In this document: positions 13,701 to 25,088 of the stretch, piece by piece
How the letters are laid out: every line of letters starts with the position of its first letter
How positions within the stretch are numbered: position 1 is the first letter of the stretch
From: Paracentrotus lividus
Taxonomy: Eukaryota; Echinodermata; Echinoidea; Camarodonta; Echinidae
NCBI GenBank assembly: GCA_940671915.1
Contig: CALNVZ010003433.1
Coordinates: forward strand, 23,501,138-23,565,137
DNA length: 64,000 nucleotides
Direction of reading: 5' to 3'
Program-made: the position numbers and the translations under genes
Notes under the pieces: model-generated
The model's input: only the letters and a program-made list of their open reading frames with translations
What the model was told of the DNA's origin: nothing
Database searches by the model: none

Positions 13701-16700
13701 ATATGATTGTTTATCGAGAGGAGAATACAGCATGGGAAAGAGACAGAAAAACTATGTATGGAGAATGGTGGATAACAGGCAGATTGAGAAAAAACGGACA
13801 GACATATAGACAGACATAAAAACAGATGGAGGGAAGGGTGAATAAGATAGAGAAATGAAGAGGAGAATCAAACCGAGTGAGAGAGGGAAGAAAAAGAAAC
13901 CTCAATTTTTCGGTCGTAAGATTGGTTCAGATTCAAAAGCCTTGAAGAATATTTAGGATTTTTTAATCAAAATAATTCCCTTTTCTATATCTACGAACAG
14001 GATTGTGGTGATCGTGTTGAGATGGTTGTGTCACGCCAGGTACAAGCCACGACCCCTGAGATCATTCAGGGGCCCCCAGCAGAGCTTCCGACCGAACCCT
14101 TCACGTTACTCAGACATGCCCTTGCACCCAAAGTCAGGGCAGAGAAGACTGTCAGTATAAAAAAGGTATTGAACACAGTCAATTTTTAATAATTTGATTA
14201 AGAAATGTTGGGCCTGTTTTGAAAAACAGGCCCAACAACACATAGGGAGACGTGTTGTAGAATTAATGTGCGTGTCAATGGGATGTCCACAAAGTTTAGA
14301 CTTATAATGGTTAAGAGAAACAGGCCCCTGCTCTCCGGCCATTTTCTATGTTTTTCTTGCAACTTGTTCGTGATTTTGATCCATGTGGTTCCACTTCATA
14401 TAACTACATGTACCTTTATGTGGGGTTGATAGAAAACCTCCATTTTGTTTATATTATACTTGACTAAATAATGGTGCAAGTTATTAAAGCGAATGCAAAC
14501 AAACTGATTATCTATGTTAAATGAACTTAGCGCAAATAAAGGAAAAAGAAAAGAAATATCGTTTAGATACATTTTCATTTCATTTGTGGATATCATAGAT
14601 GAAGTAAAATAAAATATAATTTGGATCAATATTTTCTTTGTTGATATCAATTTGAAATGTAATTTTATCCTGTACGTTAGATTACAAGTACATGTGTGTA
14701 CTTATACCAAGTTTTACTGTGTGAAGTCATGTAATATTATATTTTTAGTATTACACCTTATTTACACATATTGGACAAAATAAGTTTTACTAATGGCTAT
14801 ATACAACCCTCTTAATCCATATTGTTCTGTTTATTATTTTCCAACTATTGATACCATTCTATATTGTATATTTGTATGCTTTCATGATGTAATGTTGTTA
14901 GGAAAATGTGGAAAATAAAACTTTGATTTATATACTATTCTGCTCTAGGGTTACAAGGAGTGTATGGGAATCAGTGTGAGTGGAGGTAAGGGTCAGAGGA
15001 AGGGTGACGTTCCAATCTTCATTACTGGTATACAGGCAGATGGATGTGTAGCAAGACATGGCCAACTCAAGGTATGGGATCACCAGTCTTTATTTGGAAC
15101 AAGGAGTAATTTGATATATCTTTGGGAGCACTCTCCATGTATTTATGTCTTTTACATTGTTGTCATATGCAAGTTTGCTACAGCAACAATTGCTTTGTGG
15201 TCATACTAAGCAAGTGATTGAATTTATTAGCATTGGAAGGCTTCACTATGCACCAAGTTATCTTTCTGGAGGTAATGAGTAGTCCTGAAAAGAACCTCCT
15301 CACTCTCAACGGTTTGGTGAGCATGTTCTCACCCTCTTCAGTAGAATGAAATTGATTGACTTTAGCCATAAACCTATCCTAAAACTATATCTTTAGCGTA
15401 ACCCAACCCCATCTTTTTGGGGTGATATAAAGCCCTGAAAAATTCTTGTCAGAGTAAATGTTGATGTATACATAAACAATGTATATTTATTCAACTTTTT
15501 TCCAAGTATGAGAGATGCGTTCACATTGCTTAAGATCTTATGAATATCTCATTCATTTGCCATTACAGAAAGGAGACATTCTCCTTAGTGTGAATGGAAC
15601 CAGCCTCCTAGATCTGCCTCACACAGAAGCAGTGAAGGTGCTCAAGGAGTCTGCCAACGCGAGGTCATTGACCTTACGGGTCATCGAGGGTGATACAGAC
15701 CCAGATAATGAAACACATGGATACATTCCCTCCTGGCTAACATGGCTGTCCTTACCCACGTAAGTAAATGGAATAGTCTAATAGATGCATACTTACATGT
15801 ATGCACTGAAGATATGTCCGAATGCTTGAATGTGATTATAGGGGGAGATACACAATAACATGGATACATTCCCTCCTGGCTGACATGGCTGTCCTCACCC
15901 CAGTAAGTAAATTGAATAGTCCAATAGATGCATACTTACATGTATGCACTGAAAATATGTCAAAATGCTTGATTGTGATTATAGGGGGAGATACACAATA
16001 ACATGGATACATTCCCTCCTGGCTGACATTGCTGTCCTCACCCCAGTAAGTAAATGGAATAGTCCAATAGATGCATACTTACATGTATGCACTGAAGATG
16101 TCTAAGAATGCTTGACTGTGATTATAGGGGAAGATACACAATAATATGAATACATTCCCTCCTGGCTGACATGGCTGTTCTTACCCACGAGAGTAAATGG
16201 AATAGTCTAATAGATGCATACTTACATGTATGCACTGAAAATATGTCAGAATGCTTGATTGTGTTTATAGGGGGAGATATACAATAACATTGATACATTC
16301 CCTCTTGGCTGACATGGCTGTCCTCACCCCAGTAAGTAAATGGAATAGTCCAATAGATGCATACTTTCATATATGCACTGAAGATGTCTAAGAATGCTTG
16401 ACTGTGATTATAGGGGAAGATACACAATAATATGGATACATTCCCTCCTGGCTGACATGGCTGTCCTCACCCCAGTAAGTAACTGGAATAGTCTAATAGA
16501 TCCATATACATATTCACTTATTTTAGCAGATGTTTATTGTTAATTGGATGAGCTAGGCCTACTCCTTGAAACCTTTTCAACAGAAATATAAATGCTTTGA
16601 ACCATCATTATGTATGTACAGTAATTACAGGGGAAGATGATTGTATTTATACACTACCCCAATGGCTGATAAGGCTTTCCTTTCCCCACTAAGTAAATGG

Positions 16701-19489
16701 AAAGGTCTAATAGATTCTTTCATACATGTATGTATTGGAGTTATTGAATTTGAGGGGAAGATAATTAATATTAATTTAATAAACATTCCCTCTTGACTTA
16801 TATAGCTGTCCTAACCCCAGGAAGTAAATAGAACAATCCCAAGAGAAAAATGTACTAGTGTTAATTCAGACTGCTTCATTTAAATTCTAGGGAAGGACAT
16901 TATATGCTGTGATGAGGGGTACATTTAAAGGAGAATTGTCCCTTTGTAGATAGTTTTCTTACTGTGAATGCAGAAAAATCAGATAAGCACATTAGTCAAT
17001 ATTTGGTGAAAATCGGATAAATGATAAGAAAGTTATGAGTATTTGAATATTGAGATCTCTAATGACATAGGAAATCTCGCATTGGCAACGCGGCAACCAT
17101 TTGTGATGTCACAAAGGGAGAACTCCCATATGGTGTGCAAAAAACTATTCAAAATGTCTCTTTATTTTCATTCTAATGATAGAACAGCTTTTCTTTTCAT
17201 GATGTATTATGACTTTCATATATTTACAAGTCATCCCATAAAAAGATTCTTTATTCTCCCTTTAGAATCAAGAAAAAAGGAGGATTTTAGTACAATGTGT
17301 ACAATAGATATGGGAAAGACTCCTGCATTACATCACACATCATGGTTGCGTCAATTGGAGGATCTCCATATCATAAGTGGTCTCAAATATAAAAATTCAT
17401 ATCTCTCTCTTATTCATTGCCTGATTTTTTCTGAAACTTTCCCAATATGTTTTTGGGTTTGCCTCCATTCACTGAAGCTAAATTTCTCTGAGGGGATAAT
17501 TCCCCTTTAATGGAGCTATTTTGGAATTTTCTATAGCGATTGTCGAGGGAGGCATTAATTTATCAAGCATGTAATCTCTGCTGCTTGTCAAATTAAATTA
17601 TCTATATTAATTGTTGAAAATTTGTATGTGTTGAATTTATCCTTCTTTCATAAATATATTGTAATCTGTTTTAGAGGAAAATTAACATATTTTGTAAAAT
17701 AAATGTCTCGATGTATTGTCAAATCAGCCAACTCATTCTTATAGCATGGATTGTGAAAGGGAGTGAGTCCAAACATAGGACAGCCATAATGGTATGAACA
17801 CTGTATGTATCTCCCTTGTTCTTGCTGTTCCAGATGCTGCAGGCATTCCCAACAGATCACGCTAGAGAAAGGCCCCAATGCTAGCCTAGGTTTCAGTATA
17901 TGTGGGTGGCAATGATTCTAACACATGGTGCACAGCCTATCTACGTCAAGACTGTTCGTTGGCAATGGTATAGCAGCTAAAAGTGGACTATTAAAAGTGA
18001 GTTTCTATTATATATTTAAAATATAGATTAACATGTATAGACATCTTGGGGGGGGGTGTTAATTTGTGCACAGCCTATCTACGTTAAGACTGTTGTTGAC
18101 AATTGTCTATACGTAACAGCTAAAAGTGAACTATGAAGTTTTTATAGAGTTACTCTAATATGAGATTTCTTACTCAGGGGGGGGGGGGGGGGAGGGGTTA
18201 ATTTGGTGCTTACCTATCTATGTGAAGACGGTTGTTGGCAATGGTACAGCAGAGTTTAATGTCAGATTTGTCAAAAGGTTATAGGTGGAGATAGGGGGTT
18301 GAGGTAATGATTACCCTTTTTATATGTACATGTATGTCACATTGGTCATTAGTGAGCTTTCGCTGGACTACGGGGAGCTATCTAGAACGTTAGCATAAAA
18401 GAGGGCACTATTTTAAAAATGCCTGCAAATCTCGTTTTCTATCTTCTTCAATAACTTTGAATAAAAGTTTCCAATGAACCGCACATGTTTCCCTTGGCTT
18501 GTGAGATATTGTAACGTCTATTGTTGCAATACGAATTCAATTCAAAAGGCTACTTTACTGGGATACTAGTTCTTTCTTTTTTTCATACCAAGGTTTATTG
18601 TGTCAAATGCGTCATGCGTATAACAGCTGACCTAAAAACATTGCTGATATGAAAAGAAATAACCTACCGCCCTGCCATTATTGATTAGTCAACTCAAAGT
18701 ATGCTTCTTTTATGTTTTAGCAAAGGGGAAATGCCTGTATACATTCCTATCAAAGCGCTCGCTTATTGGCTTATAACTGACTCTCCGCTGAGAACCTATA
18801 ACGTTCTACGTTTTGGGAGAACGTACATTTCCCCAAAATAGCGTTGTAGATTTTGACAACGGGAGCTATCTCTTGTAGCTAGGGAAACCCTCGTTTGTGC
18901 ACACGAAAACTTGTAATTTAAACGCTTGCCAGCATTTCTAGCAAATACCAGTTTTACACACTCCTTTTCCTGTACTAACAGTATGCAGGAGTTTGGGGTT
19001 TGAGCTATTTTGAAAATAAAGCCTTTCATAATGCTAACGTTCTAGATTATCTCCTCCGTAGTCCAGCGAAAGCACCCTATTGGCAATGGTATAGCAGCTG
19101 AGTGTGGATTAGTAATGTCAGTTATTTGTAGTTGAATAGTTGAAAAAAAAAACAGCAATGATTTGAAAGGATGAAATGAGGGGGAAATGGTGAAAGAGTC
19201 ACAAAAATAAGAATTGGACTGGTAGGACTAGTTGATCTCAAAAATGCTATTACATATTTCTAATTGGCAACACAGCTGGTAGATAAAAAAGTTTAATGTT
19301 AATTCTTAAAGATGCAATGCACAAATTGATTGTCCTTTGTTTTCTCCTGTTAGATGTGGTGACATCATCGAGTCCGTCAACTCAGTTTCCCTCGTTGATA
19401 TCTCACATAAAGAAGCGGTCACAATGCTCAAGAACATTCAAACGAGGGCTCAACTCACCATCGTTTCATGGCCTGGTACCATCGTATAA
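10601..19489 (+). CDS. LNX: LNX-like four-PDZ protein, 3' part of gene (10 exons)
   Basis: Ten exons encode four consecutive PDZ domains and a stop: 10601-10710, 11312-11395, 12191-12387, 12964-12994, 13393-13509, 14001-14165, 14949-15071, 15569-15759, 17834-17996 and 19354-19489. All have AG/GT borders, and phases agree except at the PDZ4 first-half exon. PDZ loops are visible as GVYFVGG, MGISVSGG and LPGDQI/ADDRVLQING/KGDILLSVNG/CGDIIESVN. Four PDZs with a SWPGTIV C-terminus fit LNX1/LNX2, RING E3 ligases that bind and ubiquitinate Numb and other partners in the cytoplasm and at the membrane. The RING and Numb-binding exons are not in the window, so another multi-PDZ scaffold is possible. 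The gene is convergent with CNGK, which lies 12 kb downstream. Confidence 0.75.
11312..11395 (+). CDS. LNX-like exon: middle of PDZ1
   Basis: Eighty-four nucleotides in phase 0 encode IGVVVQEVIPGEVVAEDA followed by RILPGDQIVQ. The ILPGD turn is the standard PDZ beta4-beta5 segment. Confidence 0.88.
11659..11876. repeat. atgtttcaaaa...ttgtgaaacaattccc fold-back repeat
   Basis: The ends are inverted and the inside has gaccaatggtgtgatgcag and taagtctacttaa, shared with the copy at 58025-58253. Confidence 0.55.
11993..12064 (+). mobile_element. Ends-only derivative of the same dispersed element
   Basis: tttatgcctccttgacg...ggcaatagcgggggcataaattgcgaccttgcacggtcgaggattc joins the two ends of the 4900-5698 element, with the tandem-unit interior missing. 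It lies in a PDZ-gene intron. Confidence 0.75.
12191..12387 (+). CDS. LNX-like exon: end of PDZ1, start of PDZ2
   Basis: It encodes VNSRDLRDVPHSIAREAL (end of PDZ1, with the ligand-binding helix), a short linker, and VSLTKVTGVPLGIKIAAK, where PLGIKI is the PDZ2 binding loop. The donor is CA|GTGAGT; the apparent stop just beyond it is intronic. Confidence 0.87.
12964..12994 (+). CDS. LNX-like micro-exon in PDZ2
   Basis: This 31-nt exon encodes SEPGIYVMEV between a cttttgcag acceptor and a gtacgt donor. Its phase (1 nt in, 0 out) fits both neighbours. Confidence 0.82.
13393..13509 (+). CDS. LNX-like exon: PDZ2 core
   Basis: It encodes LESSLARRDGRLKADDRVL, then QINGFDVEDEMPERVARIIR: the GRL..DD.vL.iNG block and the binding-groove helix of PDZ2. 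It is in phase 0 at both ends. Confidence 0.9.
14001..14165 (+). CDS. LNX-like exon: end of PDZ2 and linker
   Basis: DCGDRVEMVVSRQ closes PDZ2. A proline-rich linker (GPPAELPTEPF) and EKTVSIKK then lead into PDZ3. It is in phase 0 at both ends. Confidence 0.87.
14949..15071 (+). CDS. LNX-like exon: first half of PDZ3
   Basis: It encodes YKECMGISVSGGKGQRKGD and then VPIFITGIQADGCVARHGQLK. The binding loop MGISVSGG and the long basic beta2-beta3 loop resemble PDZ3 of LNX proteins. Confidence 0.9.
15569..15759 (+). CDS. LNX-like exon: second half of PDZ3
   Basis: KGDILLSVNGTSLLDLPHTE and AVKVLKESANARSLTLRVI complete PDZ3. An acidic linker and a hydrophobic IPSWLTWLSLP stretch follow. The donor is CCCAC|GTAAGT. 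The last ~45 nt plus the donor have been tandemly duplicated downstream (see the 15718-16500 repeat). Confidence 0.9.
15718..16500 (+). repeat. 143-bp tandem repeat of an exon end with its splice donor
   Basis: The string ggatacattccctcctggct...cc(c/a)gtaagtaa, originally the end of the PDZ3 exon, recurs at about 15862, 16005, 16148, 16291 and 16434, with 143-144 bp spacing. Each unit also carries tgattatag just before the exon-like block and about 90 bp of intron. More decayed units follow near 16640-16830 and 19655-19690. In each array copy an acceptor-like ttatag and a donor-like ccccagtaagt bracket about 60 bp. Confidence 0.88.
16922..17513. repeat. Fold-back element, ttaaaggagaattgtccc ends
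   Basis: The left end tttaaaggagaattgtccc is matched by the inverted right end ggggataattcccctttaa. The ~590-bp inside contains ccatttgtgatgtcacaaaggg. It looks like a MITE sitting in the intron before PDZ4. The 155-residue open frame inside (17043-17510) has no recognisable domain and I treat it as chance. Confidence 0.6.
17834..17996 (+). CDS. LNX-like exon: first half of PDZ4, with apparent frameshifts
   Basis: An acceptor gctgttccag opens a frame joined in phase to the previous exon: SQQITLEKGPNASLGFSI, a clear PDZ4 start and binding loop. Beyond that the frame breaks. GGND, then HGAQPIYVKT and then GNGIAAKSGLL each appear, but in successive different frames, each offset by a single extra base. 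The final length is also out of phase with the last exon. Assembly errors or decay of this exon would both explain it. Confidence 0.6.
18040..18260 (+). pseudogene. Decayed duplicates of the PDZ4 exon core
   Basis: Near 18069 (cacagcctatctacgttaagactgttgttgacaa) and near 18207 (cctatctatgtgaagacggttgttggcaatggt) the PIYVKTVVGNG-coding core recurs, each copy shortly after or at a poly-G tract. A third remnant, ttggcaatggtatagcagct, is at 19079. They carry stops and deletions and look like decayed tandem copies of 17930-17996. Confidence 0.65.
18357..19073. mobile_element. 717-bp fold-back element (gctttcgctggactacgg ends)
   Basis: The left end gctttcgctggactacgg has a perfect inverted copy, ccgtagtccagcgaaagc, at 19056-19073. 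Further inverted similarity continues inward (tctagaacgttagcat against atgctaacgttctaga). No transposase frame is visible, so it is a non-autonomous fold-back or MITE inserted inside the duplicated PDZ4 region. Confidence 0.85.
19354..19489 (+). CDS. LNX-like terminal exon: end of PDZ4 and stop
   Basis: CGDIIESVNSVSLVDISHK and EAVTMLKNIQTRAQLTIV complete PDZ4. The protein ends SWPGTIV followed by TAA (19487-19489). The acceptor is tctcctgttag. The SWPG-x-x-(V/L) ending is the strongest family hint for LNX. Confidence 0.88.
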
Positions 19490-20538
19490 CTGTAACTTCC
19501 CAATCCTCTCTCTTTTCTCTGGTGCCCTTACCCCTGTCATTAATTGACTGGTCCAAAAGATCCACATGTTCCATAGGTATTTTGGACTGCTCAATTGTGT
19601 TGACGGGTAAATGTAACATCATATCAATATGTTGTGATGTGATTTTTTAAAATCCCTCTGTGCTAAAATAGCTGTCCCTACCCCAGTAAATGAATGGATC
19701 AGTCTGTGTAATATACATGCTCTATTGGTATTTTGAACTACTCGATTGTGGTAATAGGGGAAGCCTGATACTGCTAAATAACCAAGTGTTGGCAATGTTG
19801 TTCAAACCTGTATTATTTGTGCTTAGATGTATATTGGGTTGTCTAACAATTGATTTCATCTGTTTCTGCTTCATTTAATGAATGCGTATTCCAAACTGCA
19901 AATTTAAATATTTCTATTCATATGTGCCTTTATTTGTTACTTATAATAGACTGCTGACATTTAGTAGATATTTCAAATTGCTTTGTAGAACTTATATCTC
20001 TCTTATGTGCAAGGGACTTATGTAGACATTTTAAAATATCAGATTTGAATATCACTTCCAGAAAGTATTTGAAAGGAAATGTGATTTATCTGGATTTATT
20101 GATATTTGTGGTAATTAACTAGTGACCAAAAGTGAACCATCCTATTATGAAAGAGAGGAGTTTACTTTTATAGCAACACCCTTTCCCTTTTCACACATTT
20201 GTATGTGACCCGTCGGCTCAAAAACACTAATAAGCTGCCAGAATTCATCCTTTGGTTTTATGTGTTTTCTGAAACTAGAGATTATAAGCTTTCCAATGAT
20301 ATCAAGCACTTGTAGATAAATAAAGTATAACCAAGTCAAATATCATGTTAAAAGAAGGAATATTAATGATATCCTGCAAAGAAAAGCTGCTTCTTTTGCT
20401 CTTTGCTCTGTTTTTCTAGTTGCAACTTTTTGGTGGTCTTGAGACGGCAGATTACATTTGATGTTTTAAACTGCTGAAAAACAAAATTTTGAGAGGTTAG
20501 GAACATTGCTGCATTCAACAATGACACAAACTTGAACT

Positions 20539-20744
20539 AAGGCGACTTTAATACCAAAAGATAAAGCCGCTGACAGCTGCATGAAAGCTGCATTGCAGCG
20601 TTTTATACCAAGTGTACTTATCCCCCTCCTATTACAATTTAAGTAAAGAATTAAAGGGGATTGCTATATCCGGCATATAATCCCGCTCTGCAGTATTCAC
20701 ACAGAGGGCCGTGGCTTTATCTTGTGATAAGTTGCCTTTAATAG
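20539..20744. repeat. Imperfect fold-back repeat
   Basis: aaggcgactttaat...ataaagcc on the left is approximately inverted as ggctttatct...aagttgccttt on the right, about 205 bp end to end. Confidence 0.5.
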
Positions 20745-21350
20745 TAATGTGTGTACTATATAGATACAGTAAAATAGTCACCACCCTATTCTTGATTTCT
20801 TTCGTAATTGCAGTTTATATAAAAAGTAGTATCTCTTGTAAACATGGCTTTAAAGGTATAATCTAAATAAGATTGGATTCATTGGTAATGTGTGTGTTTA
20901 AATAGTGCAATAGGGTTTAAGGTGATATGATAATAGTAATTTATGTGTTCTTATAGAAGAGTGAATACTTTTCCCCTTTGAATTAAATTAATGATGTCAA
21001 TAACTGAAAGGTTTTTTTTTTTTCTAGTTCTGAAGTGTCTTCATTAATGTGTAAGAGTACTTAAGCTCGGGTATGGTTTTGGTAATCTTTCAAATTATGA
21101 ACATGCATGTACTTTGACAGGAATGATATGATTAAACATCACTTGAAAATAAGATCTAAAAATCATTTGAAATATGCATTATAAAAAACTTCTTATATCA
21201 AAAGTCTGGGTATTGGCAAGTTAGTTACATTTTCTTTTTCACATTATTTAGATTATCTGTTGAATTTCACTGTACACTGATATTGCTAGCTCTACCTAAC
21301 AAGACTTCATCATTTCCAAAGGGTCTGAGACCACATATCTTATGGGTTGC

Positions 21351-22115
21351 TTTACGATCAGGGTACACCGTCAAAAAATTGCCTTCTGTGCACCATAAAA
21401 AGAAATAGAGGTGTGGTAATATCAAATCTATGGTGGCAAGCTATTGGGCACTGTAAGAGCAACCTACAAGAGAAAATAAATTATTGAAATACACATTTAC
21501 TTCTAAAAATTGACCATTACATGGCATTTTAGGGCAAAATTACTGTCTCATTTTATTTTTTCTGATTTTGAGCCTGCGCATCTTGATTATTAGCAATCAT
21601 TCGGGTTGCTTTTCCAATGAGAATTGAGTATTGAAATGTGATTGTTTAAAACTGAAAACCCCAGAAGCTAGAGTTAATTTGACTTTTTGTGACCATTAAC
21701 CAAAATTGTGGTGCCAATTCTGTCAAAAAATGTCCTCTCCGAAATCGGTGGTTTTAAGCATAGTTAGACATCACTTGATGAATAATGTTTTTGTCTATAA
21801 GAACACTTGTATATATGCCACAAACTTATAATGTTTACTTCACCAACATCCATTTATTTTTCAGACAATTCACGTTACAATGTCGTCAAATCACGTTCTG
21901 TCAAAAACGTCCTCTCCGAAAAATGAAGCAATTGACTTTACGTGTAATAAAAAATTTGAACTCCTACAGAAAAATAAGTTGGTGACCTCATGCCTCCAAA
22001 TTTAAAAGCAATATCATTTTACTTGTCTAGAACACATACACAAAAAATTGAGGGAAAACAAAACAACTTTTTTTTTTGGTCCAGTGAGACAAAATGGTGT
22101 ACCCTGATCGTAAAC
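21351..22115. mobile_element. Fold-back element (tttacgatcagggtacacc ends)
   Basis: tttacgatcagggtacaccgtc at the left is inverted as atggtgtaccctgatcgtaaa at the right. The 765-bp inside has internal repeats (gtcaaaaa..gtcctctccgaaa, twice) and no transposase. Confidence 0.75.
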
Positions 22116-22279
22116 CAAGTATATTGTATTAAGATACATGTACATGATTTTCAAGTATTGTAGTGCAGTGGTTGTATATGTATCACATGACGGGGAATGC
22201 ATAGATTTTTGGTTCTGTCCCCAGTTTGGCAAGGTATTATTTCTATATGCTTCACCTCACCCAGGTGTTAAAGTGGGTT

Positions 22280-22563
22280 CCTGGACCCTGTTTCATAAAA
22301 CTTCTAACCGGAGTTTTTTCCGGTTAAAATCTGAAAACTCCGGTTAAAGTCCGAAAACTCCGGTTACAATATTTTTCTGGATTTTTTACTGTTTTTTCCA
22401 TTGCATAAAAACATACCAGAGTTTTCAAAAGTATTAATGCAATAAATTTTTAGGAAGTTTTAAAACTCGGGTTGAATAACCTAAGAAATAGGTCAACATA
22501 AGCTGAGATTTTTAACCCGAGAAAACTCGGGTTAGAAAAAAAGTTTTATGCAACACCACCCAG
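22280..22563. repeat. Fold-back repeat with aaccggagtttt / aaaactcgggtt arms
   Basis: Left: cctgtttcataaaacttctaaccggagtttt with ctccggtta repeated. Right: aaaactcgggttag...gttttatgcaac, roughly inverted. It is a short non-coding dispersed repeat. Confidence 0.6.
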
Positions 22564-23439
22564 GTAGATTCTTTTATATTGGCACCAGTAAAATGGCCAC
22601 CTGGAATTGAATCTGATGACAAAGGTAATAACTAAACATTTGTGTTCCATCTCGTTTGGAATAGTCCAGATATGTGCTCGTTACAGTAGTACTAGTATCA
22701 TTTCAAGAATCGCTAGTGAAGTATTATTTTTTGTCTATAGTAGTATATTCATCTGCTTCTGTGAACTATATACATTTTCAATGTACATTATTCTGGCACA
22801 TTTCTACTTCCCCAATGGAATATACATTGTATAAGAAAGACAAATGTGCAGAGATTTTCACCATTTACAGACAAACATTTCCAGGGTTTTTTTCCTCCCT
22901 AATTGTGAGAGAGCGAATTAAGCTTGGACACATTTTAGTATGTACCCATACATGTACAAACAGGAGTAGTTCACTAATAACACATTCATGTACAGTATAA
23001 CAGTTGAAATAGCGTTTAGAGTTAGGCTTAAATAAAAAATAAATGCCTTTCCATGTACTATAACTCTATCTGTAGCTCATTAGCTTGTATGCATGTATTA
23101 AGTTCAAAATAACAGTGCTATGTTGATTACTTTGGTTTATTGCAACATGCCATTTAGTAAAAAAATTGTTAGATTTCCAGCTACACATAAGTAGATAGCA
23201 GCACAAGCAGTTAACTTTTCCTTTTAGTAACACTTCAGCATTATATTTGGAACCAGAGTGCTATGAATAACATTTTGGAAGAAAGAGCAAATGTCACTGG
23301 TAAATTTGCATTTATTTCTGGTGCAGTTCATTAATATTTATTACTTTGGAAGTGCATACCTGTAAGATTCACTAGCAGAATGTGAACTATGTAATTAATA
23401 CAGAACGGTTTATTAATGTTATTTATTGCAATCCACTCC

Positions 23440-23815
23440 TGTTTTAATGAGACCATAGGGACCAAGCCAATTACTGGTTTATTTCCACTTGGTCTAAAAG
23501 CAGTTGGCTCAATTCTCTGTTTTTCTTATTGGTGGGCTGTATCCATTTGGTCTACTAACAGTTTAGTCTGATTCTCACTTGGTCTAATGACCACTTGATC
23601 TTATTTCCAATTCGTCTAATAGCCATATTGTGTAATTGCATTTTTGTCCAATCTCCAAATGAATATTTGGTCTCTTAAAAGTTTGTTAAAAGTTTGTTAC
23701 TGGAAGTGACCAAGTGGTGTTAGACCAAGTGGACATAAAATGAAATGGACATTAGACCATGTGCGATGAGACCAAACGTGCATTATTCAAAGTGGGTTTA
23801 GACAAATTGGCAATT
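23440..23815. repeat. Inverted ggtctaatgaccacttg-type repeat
   Basis: Left half: repeated cacttggtctaatgaccacttg. Right half: inverted counterparts gaccaagtggtgttagaccaagtggac and gacattagaccatgtg. A fold-back dispersed repeat. Confidence 0.6.
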
Positions 23816-24162
23816 TACCCTATTCCTTGGTCAGGATTAAAACTCAATGTTGAGCATATGGTTGCACATTACAATGTGTAATTAGGTCATAATGAAAAAT
23901 CTTTTTGTATCTGTCCTCATTTTAACAGGAGTGGACTGGATTATTGAGAACATCAATGTTATCAAAAACTATTTGTGTGAGATAGATATTGACTGTAGAT
24001 ACATGTAGTACTCTCTTGGATTCTTGGCGACAATTGTAAATAGTAAATCACAAAAATCATTTTTGATACATCTCTAAACAGTGGAGTGCTATGGTGTATA
24101 TATTCTTGGATTCATATTGGATTATATGGTCTGTTTGAGAGCCTGAAGAGGTGAACTATATA

Positions 24163-25088
24163 CAGTCAAACCTGTCTATTAAGACCACTTAATGTCTCTG
24201 TCACATATGCCGTCTGAACTCACTTTCGACAAGAAAAAAAACCCAATAAATTTCAACATGTTCAGCAACACAAGTTTCTTTGTAGTGTGAGGCAATATAT
24301 ACAGTGCGTCCCAAAAAGAACTATACACTTTTGAAATGGCTATCAAAAAAAAATTACTAGATTCTTGGATAAAAAGGTTTGTATGTATATAAGACTCATA
24401 TCCTCAACTATCATTATGACACCAAAAATTCCGATAATAACGCATGCTTCAGTGAGTAATGCCCACTTTTGTAAAGGACACAAAAATTAACCTGCGCAGG
24501 AATTCACTCTTCATTTTGCACCTGGTTATGGAACGCCATGAATAAGTCAAAATTAACGATGGAATAAATCAGCCAACAGAGTCAAAGATGAACCAAAAGT
24601 CAGAAAAAACAATTAATATTTTATATTATGCAAATATGTAATGTTTCACCGTTAGTTTCCATATCATTGATTTATGCTTTGACTACAATTAATTTTTGTC
24701 TTTGTTGGCCAATCGATTCCATCATTAATTTTGACTCCTTCATGGCGTTCCATATCCAGGTGCAAAGTGAACAGTGAATTCCTGCGCAGGCAAATTTTTA
24801 TGTCCTTTACAAAAGTGGGCATTACTCACTGAAGCATGGGTTATTTTTGAAATTTTTTGTGTCATAATGATAGTTGAGGATATGAGCCTTATATACATAT
24901 AACTCTTTCCCCCAAGAATCATATATTTTTCTATTTGGTAGCTATTTAAAAAGTGTATAGTTCTTTTTGGGACGCACTGTATAGGTGAAACTATAGACAG
25001 GTTCTGCAACACATATTTCTGTCAAGTGGGGACAATTTATGTGACCACTATATACAGGTGACCTAGGCCATTTAGACAGGTTTGACTG
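24163..25088. mobile_element. Outer fold-back element, mariner-like TA ends
   Basis: The left end cagtcaaacctgtct is inverted as agacaggtttgactg at 25074-25088, and both flanks read TA. A second element (24302-24979) is inserted inside. Without it the outer element would be about 250 bp. The TA flank suggests Tc1/mariner-type mobilisation; no transposase is present. Confidence 0.75.
24302..24979. mobile_element. Inner fold-back element with long arms, TA target duplication
   Basis: cagtgcgtcccaaaaagaac at the left is inverted as gttctttttgggacgcactg at the right, and TA flanks both sides. The similarity continues inward for most of the 678-bp length, so the element is almost one large imperfect hairpin. 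It is a non-autonomous mariner-like MITE. Confidence 0.85.

Larger units (their letters stand above)
19490..24150. other. Intergenic / 3' UTR region with fold-back repeats
   Basis: No coding exon is recognised. The proximal part must contain the 3' UTR of the LNX-like gene, but I cannot place its poly(A) site. Remaining sequence is AT-rich with inverted-repeat elements at about 20539-20744, 21351-22115 and 22280-22563, and a ggtcta/tagacc repeat at 23440-23815. Confidence 0.6.

Noticed and set aside
17043..17510. 155-residue open frame as a gene
   Set aside because: It lies wholly inside a fold-back repeat, has no domain and no splice or start context.
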